Source of the DNA: Umezawaea sp042738955
Lineage (GTDB): Bacteria > Actinomycetota > Actinomycetes > Mycobacteriales > Pseudonocardiaceae
Direction of reading: 5' to 3'
DNA length: 64,000 nucleotides
Assembly (NCBI RefSeq): GCF_042738955.1
Contig: NZ_JBHYHC010000013.1
Span: forward strand, 50,331-114,330
Shown: positions 41,170 through 50,787 of the stretch, piece by piece
How positions within the stretch are numbered: position 1 is the stretch's first letter
Layout of the letters: each line of letters starts with the position of its first letter
The notes under the pieces: generated by a model
What the model saw: the letters and a program-made list of their open reading frames with translations, nothing else
The model's database searches: none
Told to the model about the DNA's origin: nothing
Translations under genes and position numbers: made by a program

Positions 41170-43701
41170 TCAGGCTTCGGCCATACCGGCGACGACCGAG
41201 GTGCGGCCCGCGCGGCGGGCGGGCATGGCCGCGGCGAGCATCGCGGCGAGCACGGCGGCCAGCAGCATCGCGCCGATCTGGCCCGCCGGGACGGCGAACG
41301 TGATGGCGAAGCTGGCCGACGACATGGCCTTGACGAGGATCCAGCCGAAGCCGATGCCCAGCACCAGGCCGATGGCGGCGCCCATGACGGCCATCAGGAC
41401 CGACTCGATCACCAGCATCGAGCGCAGCTGCCCCTTGGTGAGGCCGAGCGCCCGCAGCAGCGCGGACTCCCTGGTGCGCTCCAGCACCGACAGCGTCAGC
41501 GTGTTGGCGATGCCGAAGAGGGCGATGATCACGGCCAGGCCGATGAGGGCCCAGATGAAGCCCAACACCTGGTCGACCTGGGTGTTCAGCTGCGCCTTCG
41601 TCTCGGCGGCGCTGTCGATGACGGCGATCGGCGAGGCGTCGGTGACCTTCTCGACCGCGGCGCGGCCCGTCTCGGTCGTGACGCCGTCCTTGAGCTTCAC
41701 CAGGACGCTCTCGTAGCCCGCGGTGGTGGGCTTGAACGAGTTCAGCGTGTCCAGGGTGACCAGGCCGTTGCCCTGGAGGCCGTCGACGATGGCGACGACC
41801 TTCAGGTCCCGCTTGGTGTCGCCGACGCCCTGGGGCAGGACGTCGCCGACGGCCAGGCCGGAGCGCTTGGCGAAGCGGCTGTCCAGGGCCACGTCGCCGT
41901 CCTTCAGACCGGTGATGGTGCCCGAGGACGCCTTGGGCCGGACCAGGTCGCCGATCATGGCCGGGGTCGTGCCCAGGAGGTAGGCGCTGAACTTGGAGTT
42001 GTCGGCGCTCTCCGGGGAGAACGCGGCCATCGGGGCCACCTTGCCGACCTCGGGGAGCCCGGCGAGCTGGTCGACCAGCTCCTGCGGGAGCTGCTTGCTG
42101 TAGACGGACGTGGTGACCGTGTAGTCCGCCGGGAAGCGCTGGTCGACCTCGGCGTTCGCGGTCTCCTTCGCGCTGGTCGCCACGACGGTGACCAGGCTGA
42201 CGATGGTGACGCCGATCATCAGCGCGGCCGTGGTGGCGGCGGTGCGCTTGGGGTTGCGGCCCGCGTTGCCGGACGCGAGCTTCGCCGGCACGCCGAACAG
42301 GGCCCTCGGCACGACGCCGAGCACGCGGTTGACCGGGCCCACGAGCACCGGGCCGAGCGTGACGACCATGGCCAGCAGCAGCATCGTGCCGGTGCCGGTC
42401 ACGAGCATGGCGGCCTCCTCCTCCATGCCCATCCCGAACGAGATCACCGCCGCTCCGGCCAGGCCGAACAGGACGGCGAACGCGATCCGCCACTTGCCGG
42501 TGCGGGCGACCTCCTCGCTGCTGTCGAGCTGCGAGCGCAGCGCGGCGACGGGGGCGACCTTGGTGGCCTTGCGGGCTGGCAGCGCCGCCGAGATCACCGT
42601 GATCAGGACGCCGACGCCGAACGCGGCGAGCACGGTGGTGAGCGTGACGGGCAGGCGGACGACCGTGTTGTCGTCGGAGAAGGCCCCGATGACGGTCTGG
42701 AGCAGCGCGGAGACGCCGATCCCGCCGAACAGGCCGATGACCGAGGCGAACAGGCCCATCGCGACGGCCTCGGCGATGACGCTGCCGAACACCTGGCCGC
42801 GGCTCGCGCCGACGCAGCGCATGAGGGCGAGCTCCCTGGTGCGCTGGGTGACCAGGATGGTGAACGTGTTGTAGATGACCATGGCCGCGACCACCAGCGC
42901 GATCAGCGCGAACGCCAGCAGCACCTGGGTGATCTGCGAGGCCTGCTCGCTGATCTGCTTCAGCGTCGAGGTGGTCAGCTCGTCGCCGGTCTGGAACGAG
43001 TAGCCCTTGTCCTCGCCGACGGACTTCTTGACCGCGTCGACCAGCTGCCGCTGCGTCACGCCGGGAGCGGCCGTGGCGACCAGCTCGTAGCCGCGGACCT
43101 TCTCCGCCAGTTCGGGCAGGACCTCGGGCAGCACGACGAGGTGCTCGCTGCCGCCGAGCGACATCGAGTTCGCGCCCTGCGCGAACGTGCCGACGATCGT
43201 GAACGAGTGCTTGCCGTCGTTCTTGTCCAGCACCGTGATCTGCTGGCCCATCGACAGGTTCGCCGTCTTCAGCGCCCGCACGTCGACGGCGGTCTCGGAG
43301 GCCGACGTGGGGAAGCGGCCGTCCTTGAGGTCGTACTCGCGCAGGTCCGGGGTGGACGCCAGCGGGCCCGCGGTGGCGGGCTTGGCCTTGCCGTTCGCGG
43401 TGAGCAGCGCGGCGGAGATGACGCTGCGGACGTCCGCGCCCGCCACCCCCGGCGTCGCGCGGACCTTGTCCAGCGTGGCCTGGGTGATGCCGGTGTCGGA
43501 CTCCGGGCCCTCGCCGGTGAGCGACATCGACAGGTCGACGCCGCGGGCGCTCTTGGCGAACTCGTCCTTCATGCCCTCGGTGATGCCGTCGCCGAGCACC
43601 AGCGTGCCGCTGACGAAGGCGACGCCGAGCATGATCGCGATGGAGGACAGCAGGAGCCGCGCGGTGCGCGCCTTCACGCCCGCGAGGATGGTCTTCAGCA
43701 T
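41170..43701 (-). CDS. MacB/FtsX-type ABC transporter permease
   Basis: 843 residues. One N-terminal helix (TARLLLSSIAIMLGVAFVSGTLVLGDGI), an extracellular MacB-like domain, three helices with FtsX motif (ITQVLLAFALIALVVAAMVIYNTFTILVTQRTRELALMRCVGASRGQV), a central helix group, a second extracellular domain and a second FtsX module (ALFGIANTLTLSVLERTRESALLRALGLTKGQ) ending PARRAGRTSVVAGMAEA. This double-FtsX form exports lipids or peptides, or transmits force across the membrane; cargo unknown. The ATG at 43701 overlaps the ATPase stop (TGATG). Confidence 0.95.
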   Translation of the reverse strand: MLKTILAGVKARTARLLLSSIAIMLGVAFVSGTLVLGDGITEGMKDEFAKSARGVDLSMSLTGEGPESDTGITQATLDKVRATPGVAGADVRSVISAALLTANGKAKPATAGPLASTPDLREYDLKDGRFPTSASETAVDVRALKTANLSMGQQITVLDKNDGKHSFTIVGTFAQGANSMSLGGSEHLVVLPEVLPELAEKVRGYELVATAAPGVTQRQLVDAVKKSVGEDKGYSFQTGDELTTSTLKQISEQASQITQVLLAFALIALVVAAMVIYNTFTILVTQRTRELALMRCVGASRGQVFGSVIAEAVAMGLFASVIGLFGGIGVSALLQTVIGAFSDDNTVVRLPVTLTTVLAAFGVGVLITVISAALPARKATKVAPVAALRSQLDSSEEVARTGKWRIAFAVLFGLAGAAVISFGMGMEEEAAMLVTGTGTMLLLAMVVTLGPVLVGPVNRVLGVVPRALFGVPAKLASGNAGRNPKRTAATTAALMIGVTIVSLVTVVATSAKETANAEVDQRFPADYTVTTSVYSKQLPQELVDQLAGLPEVGKVAPMAAFSPESADNSKFSAYLLGTTPAMIGDLVRPKASSGTITGLKDGDVALDSRFAKRSGLAVGDVLPQGVGDTKRDLKVVAIVDGLQGNGLVTLDTLNSFKPTTAGYESVLVKLKDGVTTETGRAAVEKVTDASPIAVIDSAAETKAQLNTQVDQVLGFIWALIGLAVIIALFGIANTLTLSVLERTRESALLRALGLTKGQLRSMLVIESVLMAVMGAAIGLVLGIGFGWILVKAMSSASFAITFAVPAGQIGAMLLAAVLAAMLAAAMPARRAGRTSVVAGMAEA

Positions 43702-44474
43702 CACGCCCCCAGGTGCTTGAGCGCGGAGAGCACCGAGTCGGCGGTCGGGTCCTGGATCTCGCCCGCGAGGTGGCCGTCGGCGAGCAGCACGACGCGGTCG
43801 GCGTAGGACGCGGCGACGGGGTCGTGGGTCACCATGATCACGGTCTGGCCGAGCTTGCGCACGGACATCCGCAGGAAGTCGAGGACCTCGGCGCCGGAGC
43901 GCGAGTCCAGGTTGCCGGTCGGCTCGTCGGCGAACACCACGTCCGGGCGGGCGACCAGCGCGCGGGCGCAGGCCACGCGCTGCTGCTGGCCGCCGGACAG
44001 CTCGGACGGCTTGTGCTTCAACCGGTCGCGCAGGCCGAGCACGTCGACGATGGTGTCGAACCACTGCTTGTCGGGCTTGCGGCCCGCGAGTTCCAGGCCC
44101 AGCAGGATGTTCGCCTCGGCGGACAGCGTGGGCAGCAGGTTGAACGCCTGGAAGACGAACCCGATCCGGTCGCGGCGGAGCTTGGTGAGGTCCTTGTCGT
44201 TGAGGCCGGTGATCTCGGTCCCGCCGATGTGGACGGACCCGCCGTCGACGTTGTCCAGGCCCGCGAGGCAGTGCATGAGGGTCGACTTGCCGGAGCCGGA
44301 GGGGCCCATGATGGCGGTGAACTTCCCGGCCTGGAACGCGACGCTCACGCCGCCGAGCGCCCGCACCGCGGTGTCGCCCTTGCCGTACACCTTCACCAGG
44401 CCGGAGGCGGCGACGGCGGCTTGCGTGCCAACCCGGCCCGTCTCGGACACCACTGCAGACATTCCCTGCCCCAT
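43701..44474 (-). CDS. ABC transporter ATPase (MacB/LolD type)
   Basis: 257 residues. Walker A GPSGSGKST, Q-loop FVFQAFNLLPTLSAEANI, signature LSGGQQQR, Walker B VVFADEPTGNLDSRSG and switch VTHDP. Partner of the permease it overlaps. ATG 44474 (MGQGMSAVV) and ATG 44462 (MSAVVSETG) are both possible. It diverges from an AraC/GyrI-type regulator gene, which may control the exporter. Confidence 0.95.
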   Translation of the reverse strand: MGQGMSAVVSETGRVGTQAAVAASGLVKVYGKGDTAVRALGGVSVAFQAGKFTAIMGPSGSGKSTLMHCLAGLDNVDGGSVHIGGTEITGLNDKDLTKLRRDRIGFVFQAFNLLPTLSAEANILLGLELAGRKPDKQWFDTIVDVLGLRDRLKHKPSELSGGQQQRVACARALVARPDVVFADEPTGNLDSRSGAEVLDFLRMSVRKLGQTVIMVTHDPVAASYADRVVLLADGHLAGEIQDPTADSVLSALKHLGA

Positions 44475-44677
44475 TCGCTCATCGTCACGCTGACAAGGGA
44501 AAACCTAGGCAGCGGCGGTGTGCGCGGACATCACTCCTCACGCCCACCTCGGCCTCACCCTCAAGGATGACTTCGGGTCCTCCCGTGGTCGCACGACCCG
44601 ACCGGACCGGGCTCCCAAGTGTCGGGTGCGGCAGGGTGTGCGGGCCGCAGCATTGGCGTCGAGGAAGGGAGGCCGGA

Positions 44678-45538
44678 GTGCTGGAACGGCTGAACCAGGC
44701 CATGGAGCACGTCGAGCGGAACCTGGAGGGGACCGTCGAGGTGGCCGACCTGGCGCGGATCGCGCTGACGTCGGAGTACCACCTGCGGCGGCTGTTCTCC
44801 GCGCTGGCGGGGATGCCCCTGTCGGAGTACGTGCGGCGCAGGCGGCTCACGGTCGCGGGCGCCGACGTGCTGGCGGGCGGGGAGACGCTGCTCGACATCG
44901 CCGTGCGGTACGGCTACGGCTCGGGCGAGGCGTTCGCCAGGGCGTTCCGGGCCGTGCACGGCGTCGGCCCCGGTGAGGCCCGCAGGACCGGCGCGGCCCT
45001 GCGGTCCCAGCCCCGGATGTCCTTCCGCCTCGTCGTCGAAGGGAGTGGCAGCATGGAGTACAAGGTCGTGGAGAAGGACGCGTTCCGGCTGGTGGGCCGC
45101 AAGGAGCGGGTGCCGCTGGTGCACGAGGGGATGAACCCGGCGATCGTCGAGTTCGTGAAGGGCCTGGACCCGGAGGTGCGGGAGCGCGTCGCGGCGCTGT
45201 CGGACCAGGAGCCCGCGGGGGTGCTCAACGTCAGCGTGAACATCGCCGACGGCCGCGAGGAGGGCACGGAACTCGACTACTACTACGCCGTGGCCAGCGG
45301 AGCGACCGTGCCGGACGACCTGGACGCGCTCGACGTGCCCGCGGGCACGTGGGCGGTGTTCGAGAGCTCGGGCGAGTTCCCGAAGGTGCTCCAGGAGGTG
45401 TGGCGCGACGTGTTCACCCAGTGGTTCCCGTCCAACCCGTACCGCAGCGTGCCGGGCCCGGAGATCCTCAGCACCCGCCTGTCGGCCGACGGGACCACGG
45501 CGGACGCGGCGCTGTGGATCAGGGTGGAGCGCGCCTAG
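44678..45538 (+). CDS. AraC-type regulator with GyrI-like effector domain
   Basis: 286 residues from GTG 44678, preceded by GGGAGGCCGGA. The N-terminal AraC DNA-binding domain (~1-105: VEVADLARIALTSEYHLRRLFSALAGMPLSEYVRRRRL, LLDIAVRYGYGSGEAFARAFRAVHGVGPGEARR) is followed by a GyrI/SOUL-like ligand domain (~125-286: MEYKVVEKDAFRLVGRKERVPL, ELDYYYAVASGA, PAGTWAVFESSGEFPKVLQEVWRDVF). This layout is that of BmrR/Rob-like multidrug sensors. With a divergent ABC exporter next to it, it may detect a toxic compound. Confidence 0.9.
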   Translation: MLERLNQAMEHVERNLEGTVEVADLARIALTSEYHLRRLFSALAGMPLSEYVRRRRLTVAGADVLAGGETLLDIAVRYGYGSGEAFARAFRAVHGVGPGEARRTGAALRSQPRMSFRLVVEGSGSMEYKVVEKDAFRLVGRKERVPLVHEGMNPAIVEFVKGLDPEVRERVAALSDQEPAGVLNVSVNIADGREEGTELDYYYAVASGATVPDDLDALDVPAGTWAVFESSGEFPKVLQEVWRDVFTQWFPSNPYRSVPGPEILSTRLSADGTTADAALWIRVERA

Positions 45539-45713
45539 CACGTCGGGGCGGCGCTGTCGCCGGATTGTCGATGAACTGTCGACGGGGCGTGGGACGGTGG
45601 CTTCCTGTTCGAGGAGGACCCAGCCAGGGGGTGTGGTGGCCGCGGTCGAGACGATCGCGGCCGCCACCGGCACTCCTGCGGGCCTCCGAATCCTGAGGGG
45701 AAAGGGGAAGCGG

Positions 45714-46271
45714 ATGCGTACTCTGCTGCGCGAGGTGTCCAAGGCGGTGGTGCTCGCCGCCGGTCTCGGCCTGTGTCTGGTGGCTCCGGCCGCGGCGAGC
45801 GCCGACCGGTCCACGGCGGACGGACCCGCGGCGCTCGCGGAGTTCCGGACGATCGTGTCCTGGCACACCGGCACGTGCGTGGACGTCGACGGCGCCAGCC
45901 AGACGTCCGGTGCCAAGGTCCAGATCTACACCTGCAACGGCACCGTCGCGCAGCTGTGGGAGAAGCTGCCCACCGACAGCGGCTACTTCCGGCTCCGGGT
46001 CGCCGCCAGCGGGCAGTGCATGGCCGTGAAGGACGCCAGCCAGGCCGAGAGCGCCCCGGTCGTCCAGAACCCGTGCAACCTCGACTTCAACCAGCAGTGG
46101 AAGGAGGGGGACAGCGGTGTCGCCGGCTTCCCGCAGCTCGTCGCCCGGCACAGCGGCAAGGTCCTGATCATGCGCTCCGAGGCGCTCGCCGACCGCACGC
46201 CCCTGATCCAGGTCACCTACGGAGGACCCGGCTCGGATCCCCTGCACTCCACGGCCTGGCAGTTCCGCTAG
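45714..46271 (+). CDS. Secreted ricin-type beta-trefoil lectin
   Basis: 185 residues. Signal peptide ~1-30 (KAVVLAAGLGLCLVAPAAASA), then one beta-trefoil (RICIN) domain with repeats SWHTGTCVDVDGASQTSGAKVQIYTCNGTVAQLWE, RVAASGQCMAVKDASQAESAPVVQNPCN and a less regular third. QxW-type motifs are QLW, QQW and TAWQF. A carbohydrate-binding protein with no enzyme domain. ATG 45714 follows AGGGGAAGCGG. A weak hairpin (CCGCAC/GTGCGG near 46282-46301) follows. Confidence 0.88.
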   Translation: MRTLLREVSKAVVLAAGLGLCLVAPAAASADRSTADGPAALAEFRTIVSWHTGTCVDVDGASQTSGAKVQIYTCNGTVAQLWEKLPTDSGYFRLRVAASGQCMAVKDASQAESAPVVQNPCNLDFNQQWKEGDSGVAGFPQLVARHSGKVLIMRSEALADRTPLIQVTYGGPGSDPLHSTAWQFR

Positions 46272-46375
46272 ACCGGGCTCCGCACACCGCCGGGTGCGGT
46301 GTCGTCGTCCCCCTGGCCACCGCCGGGGTGCTCACGAGGTCTCCAGTACGCGGGTTCTCCTCGGTTGACGAACCC

Positions 46376-49300
46376 CTACCGGAGACCTCGGTCGTCCTGG
46401 CTCGGGTCCAGCAGGCCGCGGTCGTAGGCGATGGCGACGGCTTCGGCGCGGCGGCCCGCGCCGAGCTTGGCCATGATGCGGGTGAGGTGGACGCTGACCG
46501 TCTTCTCGCTGATGTACAGCTCCTCGCCGACCTCGCGGTTGGTGCGCCCGAGCGCGACGAGGCCGAGCACGGACCGTTCCCGCGGGGTGAACGGGTCCAC
46601 GTGGTCGCGGGGTTCGGTCTCGGTCGCGCGCAGGGTGATCCTGGCCCGGCGGGCGGCCTGGGTGACGGCGTCGAGGAGCGGGGCCGCGCCGAGGTCGCGG
46701 GCGAACTCGGCGGTCTCCCGCAGGTGGGTCGCGGCCTCGTCGCGGCGGTCCGCGCCCAGCAGGGCCTCGGCCAGTCGCCACCGGCACACGGCCTGCTCGA
46801 ACACCATGCCGAAGGCGAAGCCGTCCACGGCCTTCGCCCACAGCTCGGGGTCGCCCGCGCCGCCCAGCCGGCTCTCCTCGGCTTCGGCGCGGGCCAGCCA
46901 CGCCTGGCCTTCCGGCCCGAGGACGCCGGTGCGCGGCAGCCCGTTCACGGCCGTGGCACGGGCGTAGTCGGCCAGCCGGTGGCCCTCGGCGACGGCCTTC
47001 GCCTCGCCCGCCTTGTCCCGGCGGCGGCGGGCGTTGGCGGCCACGTCGGCGTGCCCGGCGATGCCGAGCGCCCCGAGCCGGATGCCCGCGAGCAGCCACT
47101 CGCCGTCCAACCGGCGGGTCCAGTCGATGGTGTCCGCGACCCGCTCGACCGCCACCTCCGGCGTGCCGCGCCACTGCGCCAGTTCCGCGCCCGTGCCGCC
47201 GGTGATGAGGGCGATCTGCACGTCCCGGTGCCAGTCCTTGCGCAGTTCGCCGATCAGGCGTTCGGCGTGCTCGAAGTCGCCGCGGCTGACGGCGACGTGC
47301 GTGCCCGCCGCGGCGAGCCGCGCGACGACCGTGCTGGACACGGCCAGACCGGGCGGTTCGGCGGCCGCGGCGCTCTCGTCCCAGCGGCCGAGGTGGTAGA
47401 GCGTGAGCGCCAGCAGCACCCGGATCTCCAGGCCGAACCCGCTCCAGATCATCCCCTTGACCTTGGCGCGCGACGCCGCCTCCTCGAACACCTCCCGCGC
47501 CCGCCCGAGTTCGCCGCGGTCGTAGAAGTGCATGCCCAGGAAGTACCGGGCGCGCAGCTCGGTGTTCACCGCGTCGACCTCGGCCGCGTTCTCGATCGCC
47601 TCGGCGAGGTGCTCGCGCGCGGACTCCGTGCGGTTGTCGCTGTCGTCCAGCAGGCCCAACGTCGCCAGCGCGTCCGCCACGGCCCCCGCCGCGCCGGACG
47701 CCCGACCGTCCCGCACGGCCATCTCGGCGCGTTCACGGGCGAGCGGCAGGTCGCGGGCGTAGCGCAGGCACGACGCCGACACGGCCAGCACCCACGCGCG
47801 GGACGCGCTCGCGGGCCGGTCCCGCACCAGGCTCCACGCCTGGTCGACGGCCTCGTACATCTCCTGGTCGTGCCCGTCGAGGCCCTGCGACGCCTGGGCG
47901 ACCCGCCGCCACATCTCCGCGGCCTTCTCCGGGTCGGCCGGGTCGACGACCTTCGTCGCGGACCGGGCGAACGCGAGCGCCCGTTCCGGCTGCCCGGCCG
48001 TGCCCGCCGACCAAGACGCCCGGCTCAACAACACCAGTTCCGTCACGTCCGGGGGCCGCTGGTCCTCCGCGACCGCGTCCCACACCTTCAACGCCTGCTC
48101 GAAGTGCCGCAGCGCCTCGGCGGGCGCGCCGGTCTGGTGCGCCTCCTGCCCGGCGTCGACCGACGCGGCCAACGCGCGCGGCAGGTCGTGCGACTCCAGG
48201 CTGTGGTAGGCCAACCCGGCGGCGACGCCGCGGCCCGTGCGCCCGGTCAGGTACCGCGCGTACGCCGCGTGCAGCCGCACCCGCTCTCCCGGCAGCAGGT
48301 CCCCGTACACCGCCTCCTGCAACAGGGCGTGCCGGAACACGTAGATCTCGTCGCCCTCGCCGACCAGCAGCACGTGGTGCTGCACGGCCTCCCGCAGCGC
48401 CACGTCCAGGGCCACGTCGTCCAGCCCCGCCACGGTCCGCAGCCGGTCGTGGCTCACCCGGCGGCCGCCGATGGACGCGACCCGCACCACGTGCTGGGTG
48501 CCGGGGCCGAGCCGTTCGATGCGGGTCAGCAGCACGTCCGCCAACGCCGACGGCATCCCGCCGCTGGGCAGGCAGCTCGCGGCGGCGAGCAGTTCCTCCG
48601 CGAAGAACGGGTTGCCCTCCGACCGTTCCGCGACCTCGCGCACCACGTCGTCCGGGAGCTCGTCGGCCAGCGCGTCCACGAACGCCCGCGAGTCCTCCTC
48701 GCCGAACGGCCGCAGCTCGACCCGGTCGACCGCGGGCAGCCGCAGCAGCTCGGTCAGCAAGGGCCGCAACGGGTGCGCGCGGTGCAGGTCGTCGGACCGG
48801 TAGGTGCCGACGATCAGCAGCCGCTGCGACCGCAGCCGGGACAGCAGGAACGACAGGAGGTAGCGCGTCGACGCGTCCGCCCAGTGCAGGTCCTCCAGCA
48901 CCAGCAGCACCGTGTGCCGCTCGGCCAGGTCCCCCAGCAGCCCGTGGACGGCGTCGAACAGCTGGAGCTGCCCGACGTCCTGTTCGGACCGCCGCCCCTG
49001 CGGGAACAGCTGGTTCGAACTCTCCCGAGCCTCGTCCCGCCCGACCGGCAGCGCCAACTCCGGCAACAACCGTGCGAGGGCGGGCCGCCCGGAGATGTCG
49101 AGCAGCCCCCGATCCCTTACCTGCCCGAGCACTTCGGCGAACGGGAGGTAAGGGATGCCGATCTCCCCGACGTCCAGGCACCGCCCGGTCAGCACGAGCG
49201 TGCCCTCGGCGGACGCCAACTCGTCCACGACGCGCGTCTTGCCGACCCCCGCGTCCCCCGCGAGCAGCACGGCGGACGCCTTCCCCCCGGCCGCGGCCGC

Positions 49301-49381
49301 CAGAGCGGCCCGCAGCCGCCCCATCTCCCGACCGCGGGCCACCAGGGGGATGCCGGAACCAAGACGCGCCACGACAGGCAT
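46376..49381 (-). CDS. Large ATP-binding LuxR-family regulator (LAL)
   Basis: 1001 residues. N-terminal AAA-type ATPase (~15-280): REMGRLRAALAAAAGG, Walker A LLAGDAGVGKTRVV, Walker B LLVLEDLHWADAST. Long TPR-like helical middle. C-terminal LuxR helix-turn-helix (~935-1000): FTPRERSVLGLVALGRTNREVGEELYISEKTVSVHLTRIMAKLGAG. ATG 49381 (MPVVARLG) starts the family's usual N-terminus; longer readings overlap the next gene. LALs often activate antibiotic or catabolic clusters; no target is evident nearby. Confidence 0.93.
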   Translation of the reverse strand: MPVVARLGSGIPLVARGREMGRLRAALAAAAGGKASAVLLAGDAGVGKTRVVDELASAEGTLVLTGRCLDVGEIGIPYLPFAEVLGQVRDRGLLDISGRPALARLLPELALPVGRDEARESSNQLFPQGRRSEQDVGQLQLFDAVHGLLGDLAERHTVLLVLEDLHWADASTRYLLSFLLSRLRSQRLLIVGTYRSDDLHRAHPLRPLLTELLRLPAVDRVELRPFGEEDSRAFVDALADELPDDVVREVAERSEGNPFFAEELLAAASCLPSGGMPSALADVLLTRIERLGPGTQHVVRVASIGGRRVSHDRLRTVAGLDDVALDVALREAVQHHVLLVGEGDEIYVFRHALLQEAVYGDLLPGERVRLHAAYARYLTGRTGRGVAAGLAYHSLESHDLPRALAASVDAGQEAHQTGAPAEALRHFEQALKVWDAVAEDQRPPDVTELVLLSRASWSAGTAGQPERALAFARSATKVVDPADPEKAAEMWRRVAQASQGLDGHDQEMYEAVDQAWSLVRDRPASASRAWVLAVSASCLRYARDLPLARERAEMAVRDGRASGAAGAVADALATLGLLDDSDNRTESAREHLAEAIENAAEVDAVNTELRARYFLGMHFYDRGELGRAREVFEEAASRAKVKGMIWSGFGLEIRVLLALTLYHLGRWDESAAAAEPPGLAVSSTVVARLAAAGTHVAVSRGDFEHAERLIGELRKDWHRDVQIALITGGTGAELAQWRGTPEVAVERVADTIDWTRRLDGEWLLAGIRLGALGIAGHADVAANARRRRDKAGEAKAVAEGHRLADYARATAVNGLPRTGVLGPEGQAWLARAEAEESRLGGAGDPELWAKAVDGFAFGMVFEQAVCRWRLAEALLGADRRDEAATHLRETAEFARDLGAAPLLDAVTQAARRARITLRATETEPRDHVDPFTPRERSVLGLVALGRTNREVGEELYISEKTVSVHLTRIMAKLGAGRRAEAVAIAYDRGLLDPSQDDRGLR

Positions 49382-49392
49382 GTTCGCACACC

Positions 49393-49578
49393 TCAGGCGG
49401 CATCGCCCCGACGCTCCGGCACGTCCGACCGAGCGAGCCCGGCCACCTTCGCCCACCACGACACCTTGCGCCCGGAGGTCCGCCGGAACTCCCGCACGTG
49501 CTCCGCGTCAGCCCTCATCGCACCCTGCCGGTAGTCGATCTCCGCCTTGATCGCTTCCGGCGTCCACTCGACGCTCAT
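49393..49578 (-). CDS. Small hypothetical protein
   Basis: 61 residues (MSVEWTPEAIKAEIDYRQGAMRA...), highly charged and helical, no membrane segment. The ATG at 49578 follows GAGGGAGTGGAC, a good ribosome binding site, and it lies 11 bases upstream of the LuxR gene in the same direction, so the two are probably co-transcribed. No family recognised. The stretch 49579-49801 upstream holds no gene. Confidence 0.65.
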   Translation of the reverse strand: MSVEWTPEAIKAEIDYRQGAMRADAEHVREFRRTSGRKVSWWAKVAGLARSDVPERRGDAA

Positions 49579-49801
49579 GTCCACTCCCTCGGGTCGCTTG
49601 CTCGTGACACCGAGAGTCGACGTAAGGGGCGGCGCCGGGCATCGGAGGTTCACGCGCCTTACGCCGCAAGGGCCTTAGGCCGCCTAGCGCATTCCCCGGC
49701 CGGGAGTGGCGAAAGTCGGGACAACCCGCCGGTAGGCCGATCGGGTTCCGTGACGTAACACTCGGGCCAGGGTCGGCGCTTCCCCAGGTGGAGGTACTTA
49801 C

Positions 49802-50713
49802 ATGCGACGACTCCTCGTCCTGCTCGCAGTCACTTTCACCGCACTTCTCGGGGTCCACTCACCGGCGCTGGCGAACCTGGCGAACCAGCCGATCATCGGC
49901 GACCTCGACGGGGACGGCAGGCTCGATCGCGCCACCCTCGGCCGCATCGGGATCGGCAACCCCACCTGCACGGTGAGCGTCGAGACCAGGAAACCGGACG
50001 GCACCTACCTGGCGCCGGTCGTGCACAGCTACACCTCGCCGATGACGAGGGAGCCGAGGTGCCCGAACATGGGCGTCGCGGTCGACCTCAAGGGGGACGG
50101 GGAGACCGAGCTGGTCACCACCCAGTTCGACGGGTTCGACGGGCCGGACCTGCTGGTGCTGAGCCGGTTCCAGCCGATCGCGAGGTACGACGGGCTGAGC
50201 ATGCCGAGCGCTATCGAGACGGTGGACTTCAACGGCGACGGGCTCGGCGACATCTGGCAGTCCACCGACCAGCAGAGGACCGCGCACGCGCTGCTGAGCA
50301 CCGCGCAGGGCGCGATCGTGCCAGGGCCGTTCAGCGTGTGCAGCCAGAAAGCGGTGCCGCAGCACTACTTCGTCGACTTCAACGGCGACGGCGGGCAGGA
50401 CATGCTCGTGTCCCGCAGGTGCGACTCCGCGGGTGAGGGCCCCCGCGCCGAGGTGCACTTCGGCAACGGCGCGCCCAAAGCGGTGCTGGCCACGTCGCCG
50501 GCGCCCTACACCACGAACCTGGAGGTCTTCCCGATCGACGTCGACTCCGACGGCATCCCGGACGCGGGCGTCATCGAACGGCGGTCCGGCGGCGTGAACG
50601 TCCTCCGGCACTTCCGCAACGACGGCGCCGGCGCCTTCACCGAAGTCCCCGCGCTCACCGCACTGGCACTGCCCGCCCCGTACCGGATCCCGGCGGGCAC
50701 GACGCACCGCTGA
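49802..50713 (+). CDS. Secreted FG-GAP/VCBS-repeat protein
   Basis: 303 residues. Signal peptide RLLVLLAVTFTALLGVHSPALA (~3-24), then repeated calcium-binding-like loops of the integrin/VCBS type: IGDLDGDGRLDRATL, AVDLKGDGETELVTTQF, TVDFNGDGLGDIWQS, FVDFNGDGGQDMLVS and PIDVDSDGIPDAGVI. The loops are spaced 40-60 residues apart, consistent with a beta-propeller. Cysteines may pair (TCTV, RCPN, VCSQ, RRCDS). Substrate or ligand unknown. ATG 49802 follows GGTGGAGGTACTTAC. The stop is convergent with chitinase across a strong terminator. Confidence 0.85.
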   Translation: MRRLLVLLAVTFTALLGVHSPALANLANQPIIGDLDGDGRLDRATLGRIGIGNPTCTVSVETRKPDGTYLAPVVHSYTSPMTREPRCPNMGVAVDLKGDGETELVTTQFDGFDGPDLLVLSRFQPIARYDGLSMPSAIETVDFNGDGLGDIWQSTDQQRTAHALLSTAQGAIVPGPFSVCSQKAVPQHYFVDFNGDGGQDMLVSRRCDSAGEGPRAEVHFGNGAPKAVLATSPAPYTTNLEVFPIDVDSDGIPDAGVIERRSGGVNVLRHFRNDGAGAFTEVPALTALALPAPYRIPAGTTHR

Positions 50714-50735
50714 CGGCTCCGTGAACCAAAAAAAA

Positions 50736-50769
50736 GGGGGCGCACCCGGCCGAAGCCGGATGCGCCCCC
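50736..50769 (-). terminator. Intrinsic terminator of the chitinase gene with UUCG loop
   Basis: On the minus strand a GC-rich 15-bp stem (14 of 15 pairs) closes a CTTCGG tetraloop and is followed by eight T, a textbook rho-independent terminator. On the plus strand it also follows the VCBS-protein stop by 22 bases, but the A-run there precedes the stem, so termination is stronger on the minus strand. Confidence 0.93.
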
Positions 50770-50787
50770 CTCGTTCACGTCAGGCGA

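Noticed and set aside
45773..49534. 1253-residue plus-strand ORF
   Set aside because: Arg/Gly/Pro/Val-rich shadow of the LuxR gene on the opposite strand, with no domain likeness.
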